DNA of 64,000 nt from Vibrio atypicus (GCF_009811315.1 NZ_BLID01000001.1:868001-932000); one strand, 5' to 3'; shown: positions 1-9,720, counted from the first letter of the stretch. Made by a program: numbers and translations. Notes: a model not told the origin generated them from the letters alone.

Positions 1-1100
1 TCAATCATGGCCTGAATTTCAACGGTTGCTGCTTGCGTGCGGCTTGCTAATGTTCGTACTTCATCTGCTACCACAGCAAACCCTCGTCCTTGCTCGCCCG
101 CGCGCGCTGCTTCAATTGCTGCGTTGAGCGCCAATAAATTCGTCTGTTCTGATATTGCGTTAATCGTGGTAATGACTTCATTAATTTGGGTGGTGTTATC
201 ATTGAGGCTTGTTACTGATTGTTCAGTTTGGCCAATGTACTGGGACAATGTGTCAATTTCTTTGATGGCCGAGATTACGCGTTTGTAACTGCCATCAATG
301 TGCAAAGCATCATTCTCGGTTTGTTGAGTGGCTTGTTGCGAAATGTTTGATACTTCACGTGCAGAAGCTGTCATTTGCTCCATTGCTGTTGCTACAGAGT
401 CAAGAGAACTATATTGGCTGCGAACTTGTGTTTCGCTTTGCTTCATATCTTGTTCGAAGGTAGCGGAAGTTTGAGTGAGTGTTTCGGTACTTTGGTTTAC
501 GTTGTCAACCAGTGAACTTAACGTATCCATCGCTTTATCAAGAGCGCAGCCAATTGTTCCAAATTCATCACGGCCTGGATGAAAGCCTAAGCGAGAGGTT
601 AAGTCACCTTCTCCTATCTTCTGCGTTGTGGTGTAAAGCACCCATAGAGCACCGCCAATAAATGTGGTGACCCAATAACAAAAAATACCGAAAGGAATCA
701 GCCAAAGATAGCTAAGTAAGAAAGTGGTGAGGGCTTGTGATTCGATTTTTTCGAGGTGAGAGTTAATGTCAACCGTCAATTGATACGCTTGGCCATCAGC
801 TGAGGTTTGATAAACAGAGACAACACCATCATTAACCGCTGAGGGTAAAACTGCGTGAGTTGATTTAAGTCCATCAATCTGTGTTAAGTCCGTTGGTGAA
901 CTTATGGATAGAATAGTCTTTAGTTGACGTTCCGCCGCGTTCACTTCAGCATGTTTCGCAATATCTAGGGTGCTTATGTATCGGCTGCCAGCTAACGCGG
1001 AAACAGTGATTAAAAATAGCGTAACAATTACCCAAAACTTATCGTTAATCGACATTTTGATAAACAGTCGGTCTATTGTCCTGAAATCGACTTCTTTCAT
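1..1100 (-). CDS. methyl-accepting chemotaxis protein, 3' end outside window
   Basis: Inner-membrane chemoreceptor that would signal to CheA/CheW. Reading leftward from the ATG at 1098-1100, a short basic N-terminus is followed by a membrane segment (about residues 20-40), a periplasmic part of roughly 80 residues, a second membrane segment, a HAMP region ([11 protein letters not shown], then a GRDEFG stretch) and the methyl-accepting coiled coil. The conserved hairpin tip is visible near the window edge ([20 protein letters not shown], then [10 protein letters not shown]). The C-terminus lies left of base 1. The periplasmic domain is too small for a full dCache domain, so the ligand cannot be guessed. 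Family assignment is secure; the ligand is unknown. Confidence 0.95.
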   Translation of the reverse strand, partial: MKEVDFRTIDRLFIKMSINDKFWVIVTLFLITVSALAGSRYISTLDIAKHAEVNAAERQLKTILSISSPTDLTQIDGLKSTHAVLPSAVNDGVVSVYQTSADGQAYQLTVDINSHLEKIESQALTTFLLSYLWLIPFGIFCYWVTTFIGGALWVLYTTTQKIGEGDLTSRLGFHPGRDEFGTIGCALDKAMDTLSSLVDNVNQSTETLTQTSATFEQDMKQSETQVRSQYSSLDSVATAMEQMTASAREVSNISQQATQQTENDALHIDGSYKRVISAIKEIDTLSQYIGQTEQSVTSLNDNTTQINEVITTINAISEQTNLLALNAAIEAARAGEQGRGFAVVADEVRTLASRTQAATVEIQAMI

Positions 1101-1405
1101 TTTATACCTCTACGAGTGCCTTCTCTTAATTTGACCCATTTAAGTCATTTAGTGTTTATAAATTTATCGGTAATTGAGAGAGGCTGATGGGACTTATGTC
1201 CAAATTTCGTGTAACCGGACGGCAATCTATTTCCATTCATGTGACTTAGATCTTGTTAACAATTGGTTACAGAGAGCAGGGCGGTAATGTGGTGTCCATT
1301 GAGGGTGTTTTTCATCTAGTGAGAAAGTGGCCTATATCCTCGCTCGTTTTTTATTTAGTCAGGCTCTAATCTGAAGGTAGTCTTTTAGAAGGGTCGACCA
1401 ATACT
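1101..1405. other. intergenic region between chemoreceptor and hypothetical gene
   Basis: About 305 bases between two divergently read genes. It should hold the promoters of both. I see no convincing gene, repeat or strong terminator in it. Confidence 0.5.
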
Positions 1406-1762
1406 ATGAATTTGATCGTCAATATTCACAAGAATGTCCGTAAACATGGTTTTGAAATGGCTACTCGACAAGCTTGGAAATGCGGTATTAAAGCGAACTT
1501 GGTAAAACGAGTTGTTGGGGTAGCTAAGGGGCAAATTGTTTGTGTGATCGAAGGAGTCAGACCTGAGCTATCGACTGAGATAAATAACGAACTTCACTGC
1601 GAGGAAAAGCAAGGGCGTTACGTCTTTGTCGGTGGTGTTGTATGGCAGCCTAATGATCTGATAGCGCCTGGTTTTCCTGATTTTATGTTCATGCATGTAC
1701 GAAATCTTGGACCAAAGCATAAATACATGTCAGACGACGAACTGTTTTTGAATCTGGCTTAG
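1406..1762 (+). CDS. hypothetical protein, 118 aa
   Basis: I do not recognise this protein. It is soluble and basic at its N-terminus, with no signal peptide or membrane span, and has two Cys residues (the WKCG and LHCEE motifs). A GAAGGG stretch lies upstream of the ATG. An internal ATG (MATRQAWK) could be an alternative start. It ends 8 bases before the glpM-like gene on the same strand, so the two are probably co-transcribed, but nothing links their functions. Confidence 0.6.
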   Translation: MNLIVNIHKNVRKHGFEMATRQAWKCGIKANLVKRVVGVAKGQIVCVIEGVRPELSTEINNELHCEEKQGRYVFVGGVVWQPNDLIAPGFPDFMFMHVRNLGPKHKYMSDDELFLNLA

Positions 1763-1770
1763 TTCGACGT

Positions 1771-2118
1771 ATGTTAACGCTGTTCTTAAAGAGTTTAATT
1801 GGTGCAGCTGCGGTTGTTTTTATAGCGTTGCTTTCAAAAAGTAAGAACTTCTATATCGCGGGCTTAGTACCGCTGTTTCCAACATTTGCTTTGATAGCGC
1901 ATTTCATTGTTGGTACTGAGAGAGACATGGCAGCGCTTCGTGAAACGGCACTTTTTGGTTTGTATTCGCTAGTACCTTACGCTGGCTACTTGTTGGCGGT
2001 TTACTATTTTAGTTTCCGATTTTCGTTGGTAGAGACGCTTTCATTTGCAACTGGCGTATGGGTTCTGGCTGCGTTGGCGCTCATACTTATCTGGACTCGA
2101 ATGCTTGTGGTTGCTTAA
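1771..2118 (+). CDS. GlpM-family inner-membrane protein
   Basis: A 115-residue, very hydrophobic protein with about four membrane segments. The block AGLVPLFPTFALIAHFIVG, followed by ALRETALFGLYSLVPY, is what I know as the hallmark of the GlpM/YdgC family (Pseudomonas GlpM, E. coli YdgC), and the length is normal. GlpM was linked to alginate production in Pseudomonas, but the biochemical role is not established. There is no obvious Shine-Dalgarno sequence, consistent with coupling to the gene 8 bases upstream. A bidirectional terminator follows. Confidence 0.85.
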   Translation: MLTLFLKSLIGAAAVVFIALLSKSKNFYIAGLVPLFPTFALIAHFIVGTERDMAALRETALFGLYSLVPYAGYLLAVYYFSFRFSLVETLSFATGVWVLAALALILIWTRMLVVA

Positions 2119-2138
2119 TGTTTTGTGTCTTCGCAAAG

Positions 2139-2170
2139 AAAAAGGCCTGACTCAATGTCAGGCCTTTTAT
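2139..2170. terminator. bidirectional intrinsic terminator
   Basis: The stem AAAGGCCTGA / TCAGGCCTTT is flanked by A and T runs, between the convergent GlpM-like and EcfT genes. It can end transcription from both sides. Confidence 0.85.
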
Positions 2171-3010
2171 TTAGAAAGGATACCAGAATAGCTGTTGGTC
2201 TATTACACGTTTGGTAATCGCAGCGATGACAACCAATGTAATGGCGGTCAGCAGTAATTTGTCTTGACGAGCGAGTGGTCTCAGGCTGTACCAAGTTCGG
2301 CTTTTATGACGTCCAAATCCTCTTAATGTCATGGCATTGGATATCTCTTCAGCTCTATCTAAACTGGAGAAAATCAGTGGGCCAAGAATTTTAGCTACAT
2401 TCTGTAAACGCTGGAATAGAGGTGTGTTCTTTGAGATATCTAAACCACGAGCTTGCTGAGCATGCATAATATTAACGAAATCGTTTTTGACTTCAGGTAA
2501 ATAGCGCAATGTTAGGCTGACTGCATAAGCAATCTTATATGGTACGCCAATTCTATTCAGGCTAGCGGCAAACTCAGTTGGGTGAGTAGTAAAAACAAAC
2601 ACGAGAGCAATAGGAAACATACTGAAGTATTTGAGCGTAACCGTGACGAGATAAAACAGTGTCTCTTGAGTCAGTGAGTACCCAGCCGGTAGCTCCAGTA
2701 AAACGGTACTGCTGCCCATAAACACGGTTCCTTGTCCAGGCGCGAGCAAGAACATAAACAGAGCGTTGAGTGATAGTACACTTGCTGTGCCGATCAATAG
2801 TGGTTTATATACTTTGAGTGGTACTTGAGTCATTTTTAGTAAACCAAGACCTACAATGATCAGTAAAGCAATGAGTCGAAGATCGAATGTAGTTAGGACT
2901 ACTGTAACCCAGGCAATAAACAGGGCAAATTTTGTGATGCCATTGAGTGCATGTAGCGGTGATTTGGTATCAATATAGTTGATACCAAATTTCATCTTTG
3001 AAGCTTTCAT
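2171..3010 (-). CDS. ECF transporter T component (EcfT/CbiQ family)
   Basis: Energy-coupling transmembrane subunit of an energy-coupling-factor vitamin importer; it connects the ATPases to the substrate-binding S subunit. The 279 residues contain several membrane segments. They also hold the two short Ala-Arg-Gly coupling motifs typical of EcfT: AQQARGLDI near residue 185 and AMTLRGFGR near residue 227. Its ATG overlaps the stop of the upstream ATPase gene by 4 bases (ATGA), so it is translationally coupled. Third gene of an S - AA' - T operon read leftward. Confidence 0.92.
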   Translation of the reverse strand: MKASKMKFGINYIDTKSPLHALNGITKFALFIAWVTVVLTTFDLRLIALLIIVGLGLLKMTQVPLKVYKPLLIGTASVLSLNALFMFLLAPGQGTVFMGSSTVLLELPAGYSLTQETLFYLVTVTLKYFSMFPIALVFVFTTHPTEFAASLNRIGVPYKIAYAVSLTLRYLPEVKNDFVNIMHAQQARGLDISKNTPLFQRLQNVAKILGPLIFSSLDRAEEISNAMTLRGFGRHKSRTWYSLRPLARQDKLLLTAITLVVIAAITKRVIDQQLFWYPF

Positions 3011-4701
3011 GCGGCGTGGCTCTCTAGCTGAATAAAGTACTGCATAAAGTTGTTTTTGTCTTCGATGGCCAGTCTATCTGCCAATTCATATAAGCTGGTT
3101 GTTGTGAGATTCGCTTTATCAAGCAGCAGTGGCTGGCTAAATACTTCTGTCATCGGCGCATCCGCAATCAGCTTGCTATCAGAAATCACAATTGAGCGAT
3201 GAGTGTATTCGAGAACCAAATGCATATCGTGTGAGATGATAATGACGGTAATACCCAATTCTTTGTTGAGCTTTTGAATAAAGTTCAACATCGCCGTGTA
3301 GTTGCGATAATCTTGGCCTGCGGTCGGCTCATCAAGGATGAGAAGCTCTGGCTCTAGAACAAGGATTGAGGCGATTGTAACTCGCTTTTTCTGACCATAG
3401 CTTAACGCCTCTACTGGCCAATTACGGTATTTACTTAAACCACACAGTTCAAGTGTCGCTTCAACTTTTAGTGTCACTTCAGCTTCGCTCAATCCTTTAT
3501 TACGTAGACCAAACGCTATTTCATCAAAAATCATATGATGGGAGATCATGTGGTTAGGGTTTTGCATGACTACCCCAATCTTCTGACTACGCTCAAAAAT
3601 AGAAAGTTGTTGAAGGTTCTGACCTGCAAAGTGGATGTTACCAGCATCAGGCTCTATCACACCCATGATCAGTTTAGTAATGGTTGATTTACCAGAACCA
3701 TTCTTACCTAAGATAGAAACAAACTCGCCGCGCTGAATGGTGAAATTAACATCCTCTAGCGCATTTTTTTCGCCATCGTAAGAGTAGGTCAGATCTGTGA
3801 CATCAATGAGTGTTTCGTTAACATCATGATGCGAAGCTAAGTTAGTAGCTACCTGCCATTGACTAAATTGAGGCTTAAATTGTTCCAATGAAATCTTCGA
3901 TAAATCTGCAATTTTGTCTGTGCTATTCAATGAGCATTGTGCCGCTTTCATTGCTGATAGGTACAATGGCTCGCGAATACCATGTTTCGCGAGTAGAGGA
4001 GAAGCCAGCAGTTCATCAGGTGTCATGTCTGCAACAATCTCACCTTGCTCCATTAAAATAATGCGATCAACTGGGCGATGTAGCACATCTTCTAAGCGGT
4101 GCTCGATGATGATGATAGTTTTACCGGATTCCTGATGTAGCTGGTCAATGATTTCAATCGTGCGGCGACCAGTTTTAGGATCGAGTGCTGCTAGTGGCTC
4201 ATCAAAAAGCAGCGTATCAACATCGTCAACCAAAATTCCGGCCAGCGAAACTCGTTGTTTTTGTCCACCAGATAAATCATGAGGGGAGCGGTCAAGCATG
4301 GTTTCTAGCTCGACCATTTTAGCCGTGGACTTAACGATTGGGAACATGTCGATAGTGGACATCAACTGGTTTTCTAGGGCAAAAGCAATATCTTCACCAA
4401 TGCTTAGACCGACAAACTGGCTGTCGGTATCTTGCAGTACGGTTCCGATTTGCTCTGTCATTTGATGAAGTTCTAACTGGGCGCAGTTATGACCATTGAT
4501 AGACAGTTGGCCAGATGTTTCGCCTTTCACCGAATGAGGAATGAGTCCATTTAGACATTGGCCAAGGGTAGATTTTCCACTACCACTTGGACCGATAATG
4601 ACGATTTTCTCTCCTTTCTCTATCCTTAGATTGATATGTTTTAGCGTCGGTTTGTCCAGCGACTCATATCTAAAAGAGAAGTCAGAAAATTCAATTGTCA
4701 T
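3007..4701 (-). CDS. ECF transporter ATPase, two fused ABC domains
   Basis: A 564-residue fusion of two ABC ATPase domains that power vitamin uptake through the neighbouring T and S subunits. The first domain has a Walker A GPSGSGKST near residue 37, signature LSGGQKQR and Walker B LLFDEP. The second has GKNGSGKST near residue 335, signature LSYGQKKR and Walker B LLILDEPTAG. Both therefore look catalytically complete. This fused form resembles YkoD-type ECF ATPases rather than the separate EcfA/EcfA' pair. It starts 6 bases after the S-component stop and overlaps the T gene by 4 bases. Confidence 0.94.
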   Translation of the reverse strand: MTIEFSDFSFRYESLDKPTLKHINLRIEKGEKIVIIGPSGSGKSTLGQCLNGLIPHSVKGETSGQLSINGHNCAQLELHQMTEQIGTVLQDTDSQFVGLSIGEDIAFALENQLMSTIDMFPIVKSTAKMVELETMLDRSPHDLSGGQKQRVSLAGILVDDVDTLLFDEPLAALDPKTGRRTIEIIDQLHQESGKTIIIIEHRLEDVLHRPVDRIILMEQGEIVADMTPDELLASPLLAKHGIREPLYLSAMKAAQCSLNSTDKIADLSKISLEQFKPQFSQWQVATNLASHHDVNETLIDVTDLTYSYDGEKNALEDVNFTIQRGEFVSILGKNGSGKSTITKLIMGVIEPDAGNIHFAGQNLQQLSIFERSQKIGVVMQNPNHMISHHMIFDEIAFGLRNKGLSEAEVTLKVEATLELCGLSKYRNWPVEALSYGQKKRVTIASILVLEPELLILDEPTAGQDYRNYTAMLNFIQKLNKELGITVIIISHDMHLVLEYTHRSIVISDSKLIADAPMTEVFSQPLLLDKANLTTTSLYELADRLAIEDKNNFMQYFIQLESHAA

Positions 4702-4707
4702 TGATAA

Positions 4708-5256
4708 TTAAGCCTCAGTTAAATTACGGCTTTGTGCATTACGCTTAGCAACAGATTTCAAAATGAAGTAGCCAACAACAGCGATCAGCAATGTGTTACC
4801 CGCAGCAATAATTGAAAGCTGAGTGAAGACTTTAGTAAAAGGTTCTGCGTATAAGAGGGTATCTAAGAATGCAGAGCAACCGTAGCCTACAATGTTACCT
4901 ACTAAAGCAAGTACAACGAATAGGAAGAAATCTTTGCGGTTTAGTTGGCCTTTTTCTAGGCGGTTTTTGGTTAGTGTTGGGTAGAATCCCATGATAAGGC
5001 CCACGATGCCAGAGCCGAGTACCCAAGTCAGCCAAACGCCCCATCCTGCAAATAGGTCCGTAACCCAATGGCCAATAAAGCCAACAAGGAAGCCAACAAT
5101 TGGGCCAAACAATACGGAGAATAGCGCCAAAACCGCCATAGCTGGTTTTAGAGTCGTATTAGCAAAAACGGGAATACCAAACATAGGTAGACCGCCAATT
5201 CCGTACAGTGCAGCGCCAATCGCAATAACGACGACAGTTTTTGCAGAAAGATTCAT
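4708..5256 (-). CDS. ECF transporter S component, UPF0397 family
   Basis: Substrate-capturing membrane subunit of the ECF importer: 182 residues, about five or six membrane segments, opening with [19 protein letters not shown]. This matches the UPF0397 family, which databases often label riboflavin-type; the actual ligand in Vibrio is not shown by the sequence. It is the first gene of the operon, with a recognisable promoter about 145 bases upstream and an untranslated leader that could sense the ligand. A shadow frame starting further upstream is rejected. Family is confident, ligand is not. Confidence 0.88.
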   Translation of the reverse strand: MNLSAKTVVVIAIGAALYGIGGLPMFGIPVFANTTLKPAMAVLALFSVLFGPIVGFLVGFIGHWVTDLFAGWGVWLTWVLGSGIVGLIMGFYPTLTKNRLEKGQLNRKDFFLFVVLALVGNIVGYGCSAFLDTLLYAEPFTKVFTQLSIIAAGNTLLIAVVGYFILKSVAKRNAQSRNLTEA

Positions 5257-5393
5257 AGATAACCCTTTGTATTGCAGCCACTCTTTTAACCCAGGTAAGC
5301 TTGGTACCAGCGAGCAGAATGGAAATAAAATCTTTAAAGAACATATTCACAGGTGCTTATTTTGGTTGAATTTTATACACCAATGAAAACAAG
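5257..5393 (-). promoter_or_regulatory. long 5' leader of the ECF operon, possible ligand-sensing RNA
   Basis: From the predicted start point near 5393, about 137 untranslated bases precede the S-component ATG. The leader contains possible pairings (TTGGTG with CAACCAA; the self-complementary GGTACC). I could not match it to the TPP, FMN or preQ1 riboswitch consensus as I remember them. A role in regulation is inference from length and from the gene class it precedes. Confidence 0.35.
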
Positions 5394-5399
5394 GCGCAG

Positions 5400-5428
5400 A
5401 TTATACCTTTTGAGTTGTCTATTGGAAA
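5400..5428 (-). promoter_or_regulatory. sigma-70-type promoter of the ECF operon
   Basis: On the minus strand there is a perfect -10 TATAAT (5400-5405) and a -35 TTTCCA (5423-5428, four of six consensus positions), separated by 17 bases. Confidence 0.6.
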
Positions 5429-5495
5429 GCTAACTATCTAGATGGCTAAGATTTTATGTATAAGAAACTTTCCAGTGAAATGGGGGCTCTTGGAG

Positions 5496-5525
5496 GAAAA
5501 AAAACAGGCCTCGAATGAGGCCTGT
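5496..5525 (-). terminator. terminator of the membrane-fusion operon
   Basis: The stem CAGGCCTC / GAGGCCTG with a GAAT loop is followed, reading leftward, by a run of eight or more U residues. It lies 9 bases after the stop of the HlyD-family gene. Confidence 0.88.
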
Positions 5526-5533
5526 TGAGAGTA

Positions 5534-6664
5534 TTAGTGATCTAAGTAGAGATAGTTTTGCCAACTCTTCATGCGAATCAACACTTTGCGCATAATAGAG
5601 ACATGAGTAAACCTATCTGAGTAAACCGCAACTTCTACCGCCGTTCCCATCGGAAGGTTGTATTCAGCTAAATCATCGGTGATTTTAAGAGTGACAAAGA
5701 CACGACCACTGGTTCGTAAGGCTTCTGTGCCTAGTAGTGAACCTCGTGCTTGGAACTGACTCTCACCAATGGCAGGCAATACGTCAATGACTTCACCTTT
5801 GAATACTTTACCTGGCAATGCTCGGAATAAGAATTCTGCTTCGTAGCCTGGTTTTAAACGCTGGAGCGAGTTCTGTCTGAAGGCTGCGGTATAGATTTTC
5901 TCTTCCGTGTGGACAAAGGTCATCACGGGTGCGAGTGGGAGAGGGACGGCCATTACCCCAGGACGTAAAGCAAGTTGAGTAGCAAAACCATCGGTTGGCG
6001 CTCGTACGACCGTTTGATCTAAATCGAACTCAGCCTTACGGAGTTCAGCCAGGAGTCGAGCTACGGTGGTGTTTTCGCCACCAATTTCTGAATCTAACGC
6101 GAGTTCAGCTTGCTCTACACCTGCTTTGGCTGACTCTACAGCAGCTTGAGTCGCTTTGTAGGCTTGGCGACGCGTATCTAGTTGTTGCTCAGTGAATGCG
6201 CCCTTATCAAATCCGCGTTGGTAGCGATCAAACTCTCGCTGCGCTTTATCACGCTCTGCTATGGCTTTGATTTCTGTCGCTTTTGCTGCCTGAAGTTTCG
6301 ACTCCAATCCTAATGCACCTTGGCTCGCTTCTTTGATTTGAGCTTCAAGTTTTGAGATTTCGGCTTCATAAGGAATAGGGTCAATCTTGAACAGAACATC
6401 GCCTTTATGTAGTGGTTTGTTTGCCTCTACCGGTACTTCGATAACTTTGCCACGCACACCAGAAACAATAGGAGTAGATGAGAAAACTTGGTTACCGACT
6501 TGAGTGAAAGGGTGATTGTAGTTCATCAATAAGATCATTGTACCCACGAGTACAACACCACCTAAAACGGCAGTTGGAACTGTCCACTTGTTGAGTGGAA
6601 TATTGAAGACTTTAAATATAGTGATACACAGAGCGGCGTACGTCAGAATTAATAGTAAATCCAT
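5534..6664 (-). CDS. HlyD-family membrane-fusion protein (YiaV-like)
   Basis: Periplasmic adaptor anchored by one or two N-terminal membrane segments (residues about 5-50). A biotinyl/lipoyl-like half (VRGKVIEVPVEANKPLHKGD), a long coiled coil (about 95-205), the second lipoyl half (VRAPTDGFATQLALRPG) and a beta-barrel domain follow. At 376 residues it has the usual length. Its start overlaps the stop of the upstream DUF3302 gene by one base (TAATG), the same pairing as E. coli yiaW-yiaV. No inner-membrane pump or outer-membrane channel gene is adjacent, so its transport partner is unknown. Confidence 0.88.
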   Translation of the reverse strand: MDLLLILTYAALCITIFKVFNIPLNKWTVPTAVLGGVVLVGTMILLMNYNHPFTQVGNQVFSSTPIVSGVRGKVIEVPVEANKPLHKGDVLFKIDPIPYEAEISKLEAQIKEASQGALGLESKLQAAKATEIKAIAERDKAQREFDRYQRGFDKGAFTEQQLDTRRQAYKATQAAVESAKAGVEQAELALDSEIGGENTTVARLLAELRKAEFDLDQTVVRAPTDGFATQLALRPGVMAVPLPLAPVMTFVHTEEKIYTAAFRQNSLQRLKPGYEAEFLFRALPGKVFKGEVIDVLPAIGESQFQARGSLLGTEALRTSGRVFVTLKITDDLAEYNLPMGTAVEVAVYSDRFTHVSIMRKVLIRMKSWQNYLYLDH

Positions 6665-7059
6665 TACTGCTCCTCCTCGTGACGATCGACATTTAATGAT
6701 GGCGCAACGGAGGGTTTAGACGCTGCGTCTGCCTTTAGTTGTGCGATTTCTTGCTGTAACTGTGACACTTGGTCGATAAGAGTATCGACACGATGATGAA
6801 TATCATGCTGCTCTTCTTCGAGCTTTTGAAAGCCCCAGCCACGCTCTTTGCGCCAGAGTGTGGCCCAAATCCATAGGAACGGCCAAATGGCGTGAAGTGT
6901 AAAGAGACTAACCCAGCCAGCATAATGAATGGCGTCTTGATGGGGGTGCTCACGTTCTTTTGCTATTTCATAGGGAATATCGTGAATGACGATAATGCCG
7001 TAGAAGATAACTAGCGCAACAAAAACCAGTAGACCGAGCGCGAAGTAATCCAAAAACAT
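6664..7059 (-). CDS. DUF3302 inner-membrane protein (YiaW-like)
   Basis: A 131-residue protein with two membrane segments (about residues 5-27 and 46-66) and a C-terminal coiled coil (about 80-115) rich in Glu and Gln. It resembles E. coli YiaW in size, membrane layout and position just upstream of a YiaV-like adaptor. Translation of the adaptor is coupled to it through a one-base overlap. It may be a membrane anchor or accessory for the adaptor; no function is proven. Confidence 0.82.
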   Translation of the reverse strand: MFLDYFALGLLVFVALVIFYGIIVIHDIPYEIAKEREHPHQDAIHYAGWVSLFTLHAIWPFLWIWATLWRKERGWGFQKLEEEQHDIHHRVDTLIDQVSQLQQEIAQLKADAASKPSVAPSLNVDRHEEEQ

Positions 7060-7198
7060 AGCTACATCCTTGTTGTGAATATCCAGAAATTAAATCGTAC
7101 GGTGCTTTGCTGGTAAAGTATAGAAATAAAAACAACAAATTAGACAAATTTTGGTTACACTTCTCAATTAATATTTTAATCATTAACAGAGAGGCAAT

Positions 7199-8092
7199 AT
7201 GGCATTTCAAGGAGAGATAGCAGCCATTTGTGCGGCAATTGTCTGGGCACTAGCAACATGGATATACAGCCAATTTAGCCATCGGTTTACAGCTATGCAG
7301 CTCAACATACTCAAGGGGTGTATTGCTTCATTGATGATGTTAGTGGTTTTACCGTTTGGTGCAATGCCGGAATCCTCGATAGAAACAACGCATTTAGTGG
7401 TTCTAGCCATTTCTGGAGTGATTGGTATTGCGATTGGTGACAGCGCCTACTTCGCCTCACTCAAACGGATAGGGGCGAACAAAACCTTATTATTAGAATC
7501 ATTGGCACCCCCTCTTTCTGGTGTGCTAGCTCTAGTTGCTTTGGGTTCGGTGTTATCAATGCAGGGCTGGTTAGGTGTTTTGATCACTACGTTAGCCGTG
7601 ACATTCGTCATCTTTCAGCCAGATGCGGTGAATCCAAGTAAGGCGAATTGGGTGGGTATAGGCTACGGATTACTCGCCAGTGTTTGCCAAGCTTCGGGTG
7701 TGGTTATTTCTCACTATGCGCTGGTGGCGGGCGATCTACCGCCATTGCTTGGTGCTTTGATTCGCCTTTCTGTTGGTGTACTCGCTGTGGCTGTGGTTAT
7801 TCAGTTTATTGAAAAACGCCCTTTTGCTGATATAAAACAGCATGTACGGGAACTCACTCGCCCCTCTTTCTTATGGCTACTCGCTGCGATTTTTGTTGGA
7901 ACATTTTTGGCGTTGTGGTTGCAGCAAATCGCCCTTAAGCACGCAAATCCAGCAATCGCTCAAACACTTATCGCTACAAGTCCATTGTTCATGTTGTTAA
8001 TTTATTTGTTTAAAGGTGAGAAGGTCACGGTAAAAAGTGCACTGGGCACATTGGCGGCAATTGGTGGGATATCTTTATTCTTTATTCAATGA
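7199..8092 (+). CDS. EamA-family (DMT) transporter
   Basis: A 297-residue inner-membrane protein with ten hydrophobic segments arranged as two EamA repeats, typical of drug/metabolite exporters. RBS GAGAGG precedes the ATG. It is transcribed divergently from the DUF3302 gene and followed by a perfect palindromic terminator. The substrate cannot be told from sequence. Confidence 0.88.
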   Translation: MAFQGEIAAICAAIVWALATWIYSQFSHRFTAMQLNILKGCIASLMMLVVLPFGAMPESSIETTHLVVLAISGVIGIAIGDSAYFASLKRIGANKTLLLESLAPPLSGVLALVALGSVLSMQGWLGVLITTLAVTFVIFQPDAVNPSKANWVGIGYGLLASVCQASGVVISHYALVAGDLPPLLGALIRLSVGVLAVAVVIQFIEKRPFADIKQHVRELTRPSFLWLLAAIFVGTFLALWLQQIALKHANPAIAQTLIATSPLFMLLIYLFKGEKVTVKSALGTLAAIGGISLFFIQ

Positions 8093-8094
8093 AT

Positions 8095-8122
8095 AAGAGC
8101 ATCACTTATAAGTGATGCTCTT
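8095..8122. terminator. palindromic terminator between convergent genes
   Basis: A perfect 28-base palindrome (AAGAGCATCACTTA and its complement) lies between the EamA gene and the converging GGDEF gene. It lacks a long U tract but is well placed to end both transcripts. Confidence 0.7.
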
Positions 8123-8139
8123 AAGTGGAAAGCCACATT

Positions 8140-9720
8140 TTACTCAGTACAAACTTGGTTTCGACCGTTGGCTTTGGCTCGATAGAGGGCTTTATCTGCA
8201 CGATAGAAAGTACGTTGAGTATTTTCACCTTCACGGTGTAATGTAATCCCGACACTTACGGTTAAACCACGCTCACCGAGGATATCTCGCCAGCCGAAAT
8301 TAAAGATTCGTTCGCGGTACGTTTCAGCATGCATTTCTGCTTGTTCTATGGTGGAACGTTCGAGAATGACCAAAAATTCTTCTCCACCAAAGCGGACGCA
8401 AGATGCCCCGCGAAATTTGAAGTAAGTTGAAAGCTCAGAAGAAACATTGACGATCGCCTTATCCCCCACTAAGTGACTTAACTCATCGTTAATGGACTTA
8501 AAGTGGTCGATGTCGATAACCATAAGCGCAAATGGCACATCATGCAGCAAGAGATCTTTTAGTTTGACGTCAAGCCAACGGCGGTTGTGCAGTTTTGTTA
8601 ACGGGTCAGTAAAGACGTCTTGCTGTAACTGCGCCACAGTATGCTTTTGATTCTCTGTTGTTTCTTTCAACTCGCGATTTTCGATTTCTGATAGAATCAG
8701 TTTGAGTTGCAGTTCAAAGCGCGAAAGGCGACGTAGTTGGCTCGCTCCAAGTTCACCAATTGGCACGCGTTTCATTAGATCGCTTTCAATTCGAAAAGCC
8801 CGTTTTTGGTAATCAAGCGAGCGTGCATAGTCATCTTGTTGTTCGTATATCTCGGCCAGAGAATTACATAACTGCAAGTTTAAGATCGGCGAAGCGTATT
8901 TGTTGATTCTTCGATGAGCCGCTTCTAAAACCCAATTCGCCCAATGTGCCTTGTCACATTTAGTCAAGCAATGAGCAAGCTCTAGGCGAATCATATTCGA
9001 TAGCCAAACAGAGTGAATGTTTCCTGACGAATACTGTACATTGCCAAGAGATTGCATCGCTAAATCCACACGCTTTTCGTGTCGGTATAGTTTTGCTTGA
9101 TAGAGAAGGATTTGGCCCGCGAGTACTTTGTCACTGACCAAAATACTCAGCTCTTCGCACTCTTTAATCAAATCCTGCGCTGCGGTAAAACGGTTTAGCT
9201 CTATATAGCAAGAGAGCATGTAAAGCTTATAACGAAGGCGAAGTGAACGGCTACTGATTGCGTGATCAATACTGTCTATTTTTTGGTAGTAGCGTAGAGC
9301 GCGGTTATGATCGCCATAAGCATCACACAGATTACCCATACCTAAGACGGCCAAAACATACTCATCTATAAAACTATTGTCGACAGCGATTGTTGATGAC
9401 GAGATATATTCGTTTAGCGCTCCGCTGTAGTCACCACTTTCAACCAAGCGATCAGCAAGGCTATTGCGTACTTCAAGAATGAGTTCTGCGTCTTCTGGTA
9501 GCGTAAGTAAGCCAAGCGCTTCCCTTAGCTCTTCAATGCTGGTCATTGGTTGCTTAAGTTCACTGCGAAACTCTGCACTAATGATTAAACATTGTGCCTT
9601 TTCTTGTGATGTCGAGGCTACATGTTGACGAACGTGGCTCCAAAAAATAAGCGCTTCTTCACCAGTGACTGAGGAAGCATCTAAGCCGGAGTCGGAAATC
9701 TTATTAAGTAGAACTTCCAT
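8140..9720 (-). CDS. TPR-repeat diguanylate cyclase (GGEEF)
   Basis: Predicted cytoplasmic diguanylate cyclase making c-di-GMP from GTP. The N-terminal 330 residues are helical TPR-like repeats, followed by a linker coiled coil (about 335-365) and a GGDEF domain opening with FTDPLTKLHNRRW. The active-site motif is RFGGEEF near residue 450, an intact variant. No RxxD inhibitory site is visible five residues before it, so product feedback may be absent. Its ATG lies 17 bases inside the upstream gene, which encodes a related TPR protein with a degenerate cyclase domain; the two are likely co-translated and may interact. Confidence 0.9.
   Translation of the reverse strand: MEVLLNKISDSGLDASSVTGEEALIFWSHVRQHVASTSQEKAQCLIISAEFRSELKQPMTSIEELREALGLLTLPEDAELILEVRNSLADRLVESGDYSGALNEYISSSTIAVDNSFIDEYVLAVLGMGNLCDAYGDHNRALRYYQKIDSIDHAISSRSLRLRYKLYMLSCYIELNRFTAAQDLIKECEELSILVSDKVLAGQILLYQAKLYRHEKRVDLAMQSLGNVQYSSGNIHSVWLSNMIRLELAHCLTKCDKAHWANWVLEAAHRRINKYASPILNLQLCNSLAEIYEQQDDYARSLDYQKRAFRIESDLMKRVPIGELGASQLRRLSRFELQLKLILSEIENRELKETTENQKHTVAQLQQDVFTDPLTKLHNRRWLDVKLKDLLLHDVPFALMVIDIDHFKSINDELSHLVGDKAIVNVSSELSTYFKFRGASCVRFGGEEFLVILERSTIEQAEMHAETYRERIFNFGWRDILGERGLTVSVGITLHREGENTQRTFYRADKALYRAKANGRNQVCTE

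Noticed and set aside
5159..5350. 63-residue frame overlapping the ECF S-component start
   Set aside because: It is out of frame with the S gene, overlaps its well-supported N-terminus and has no family features.
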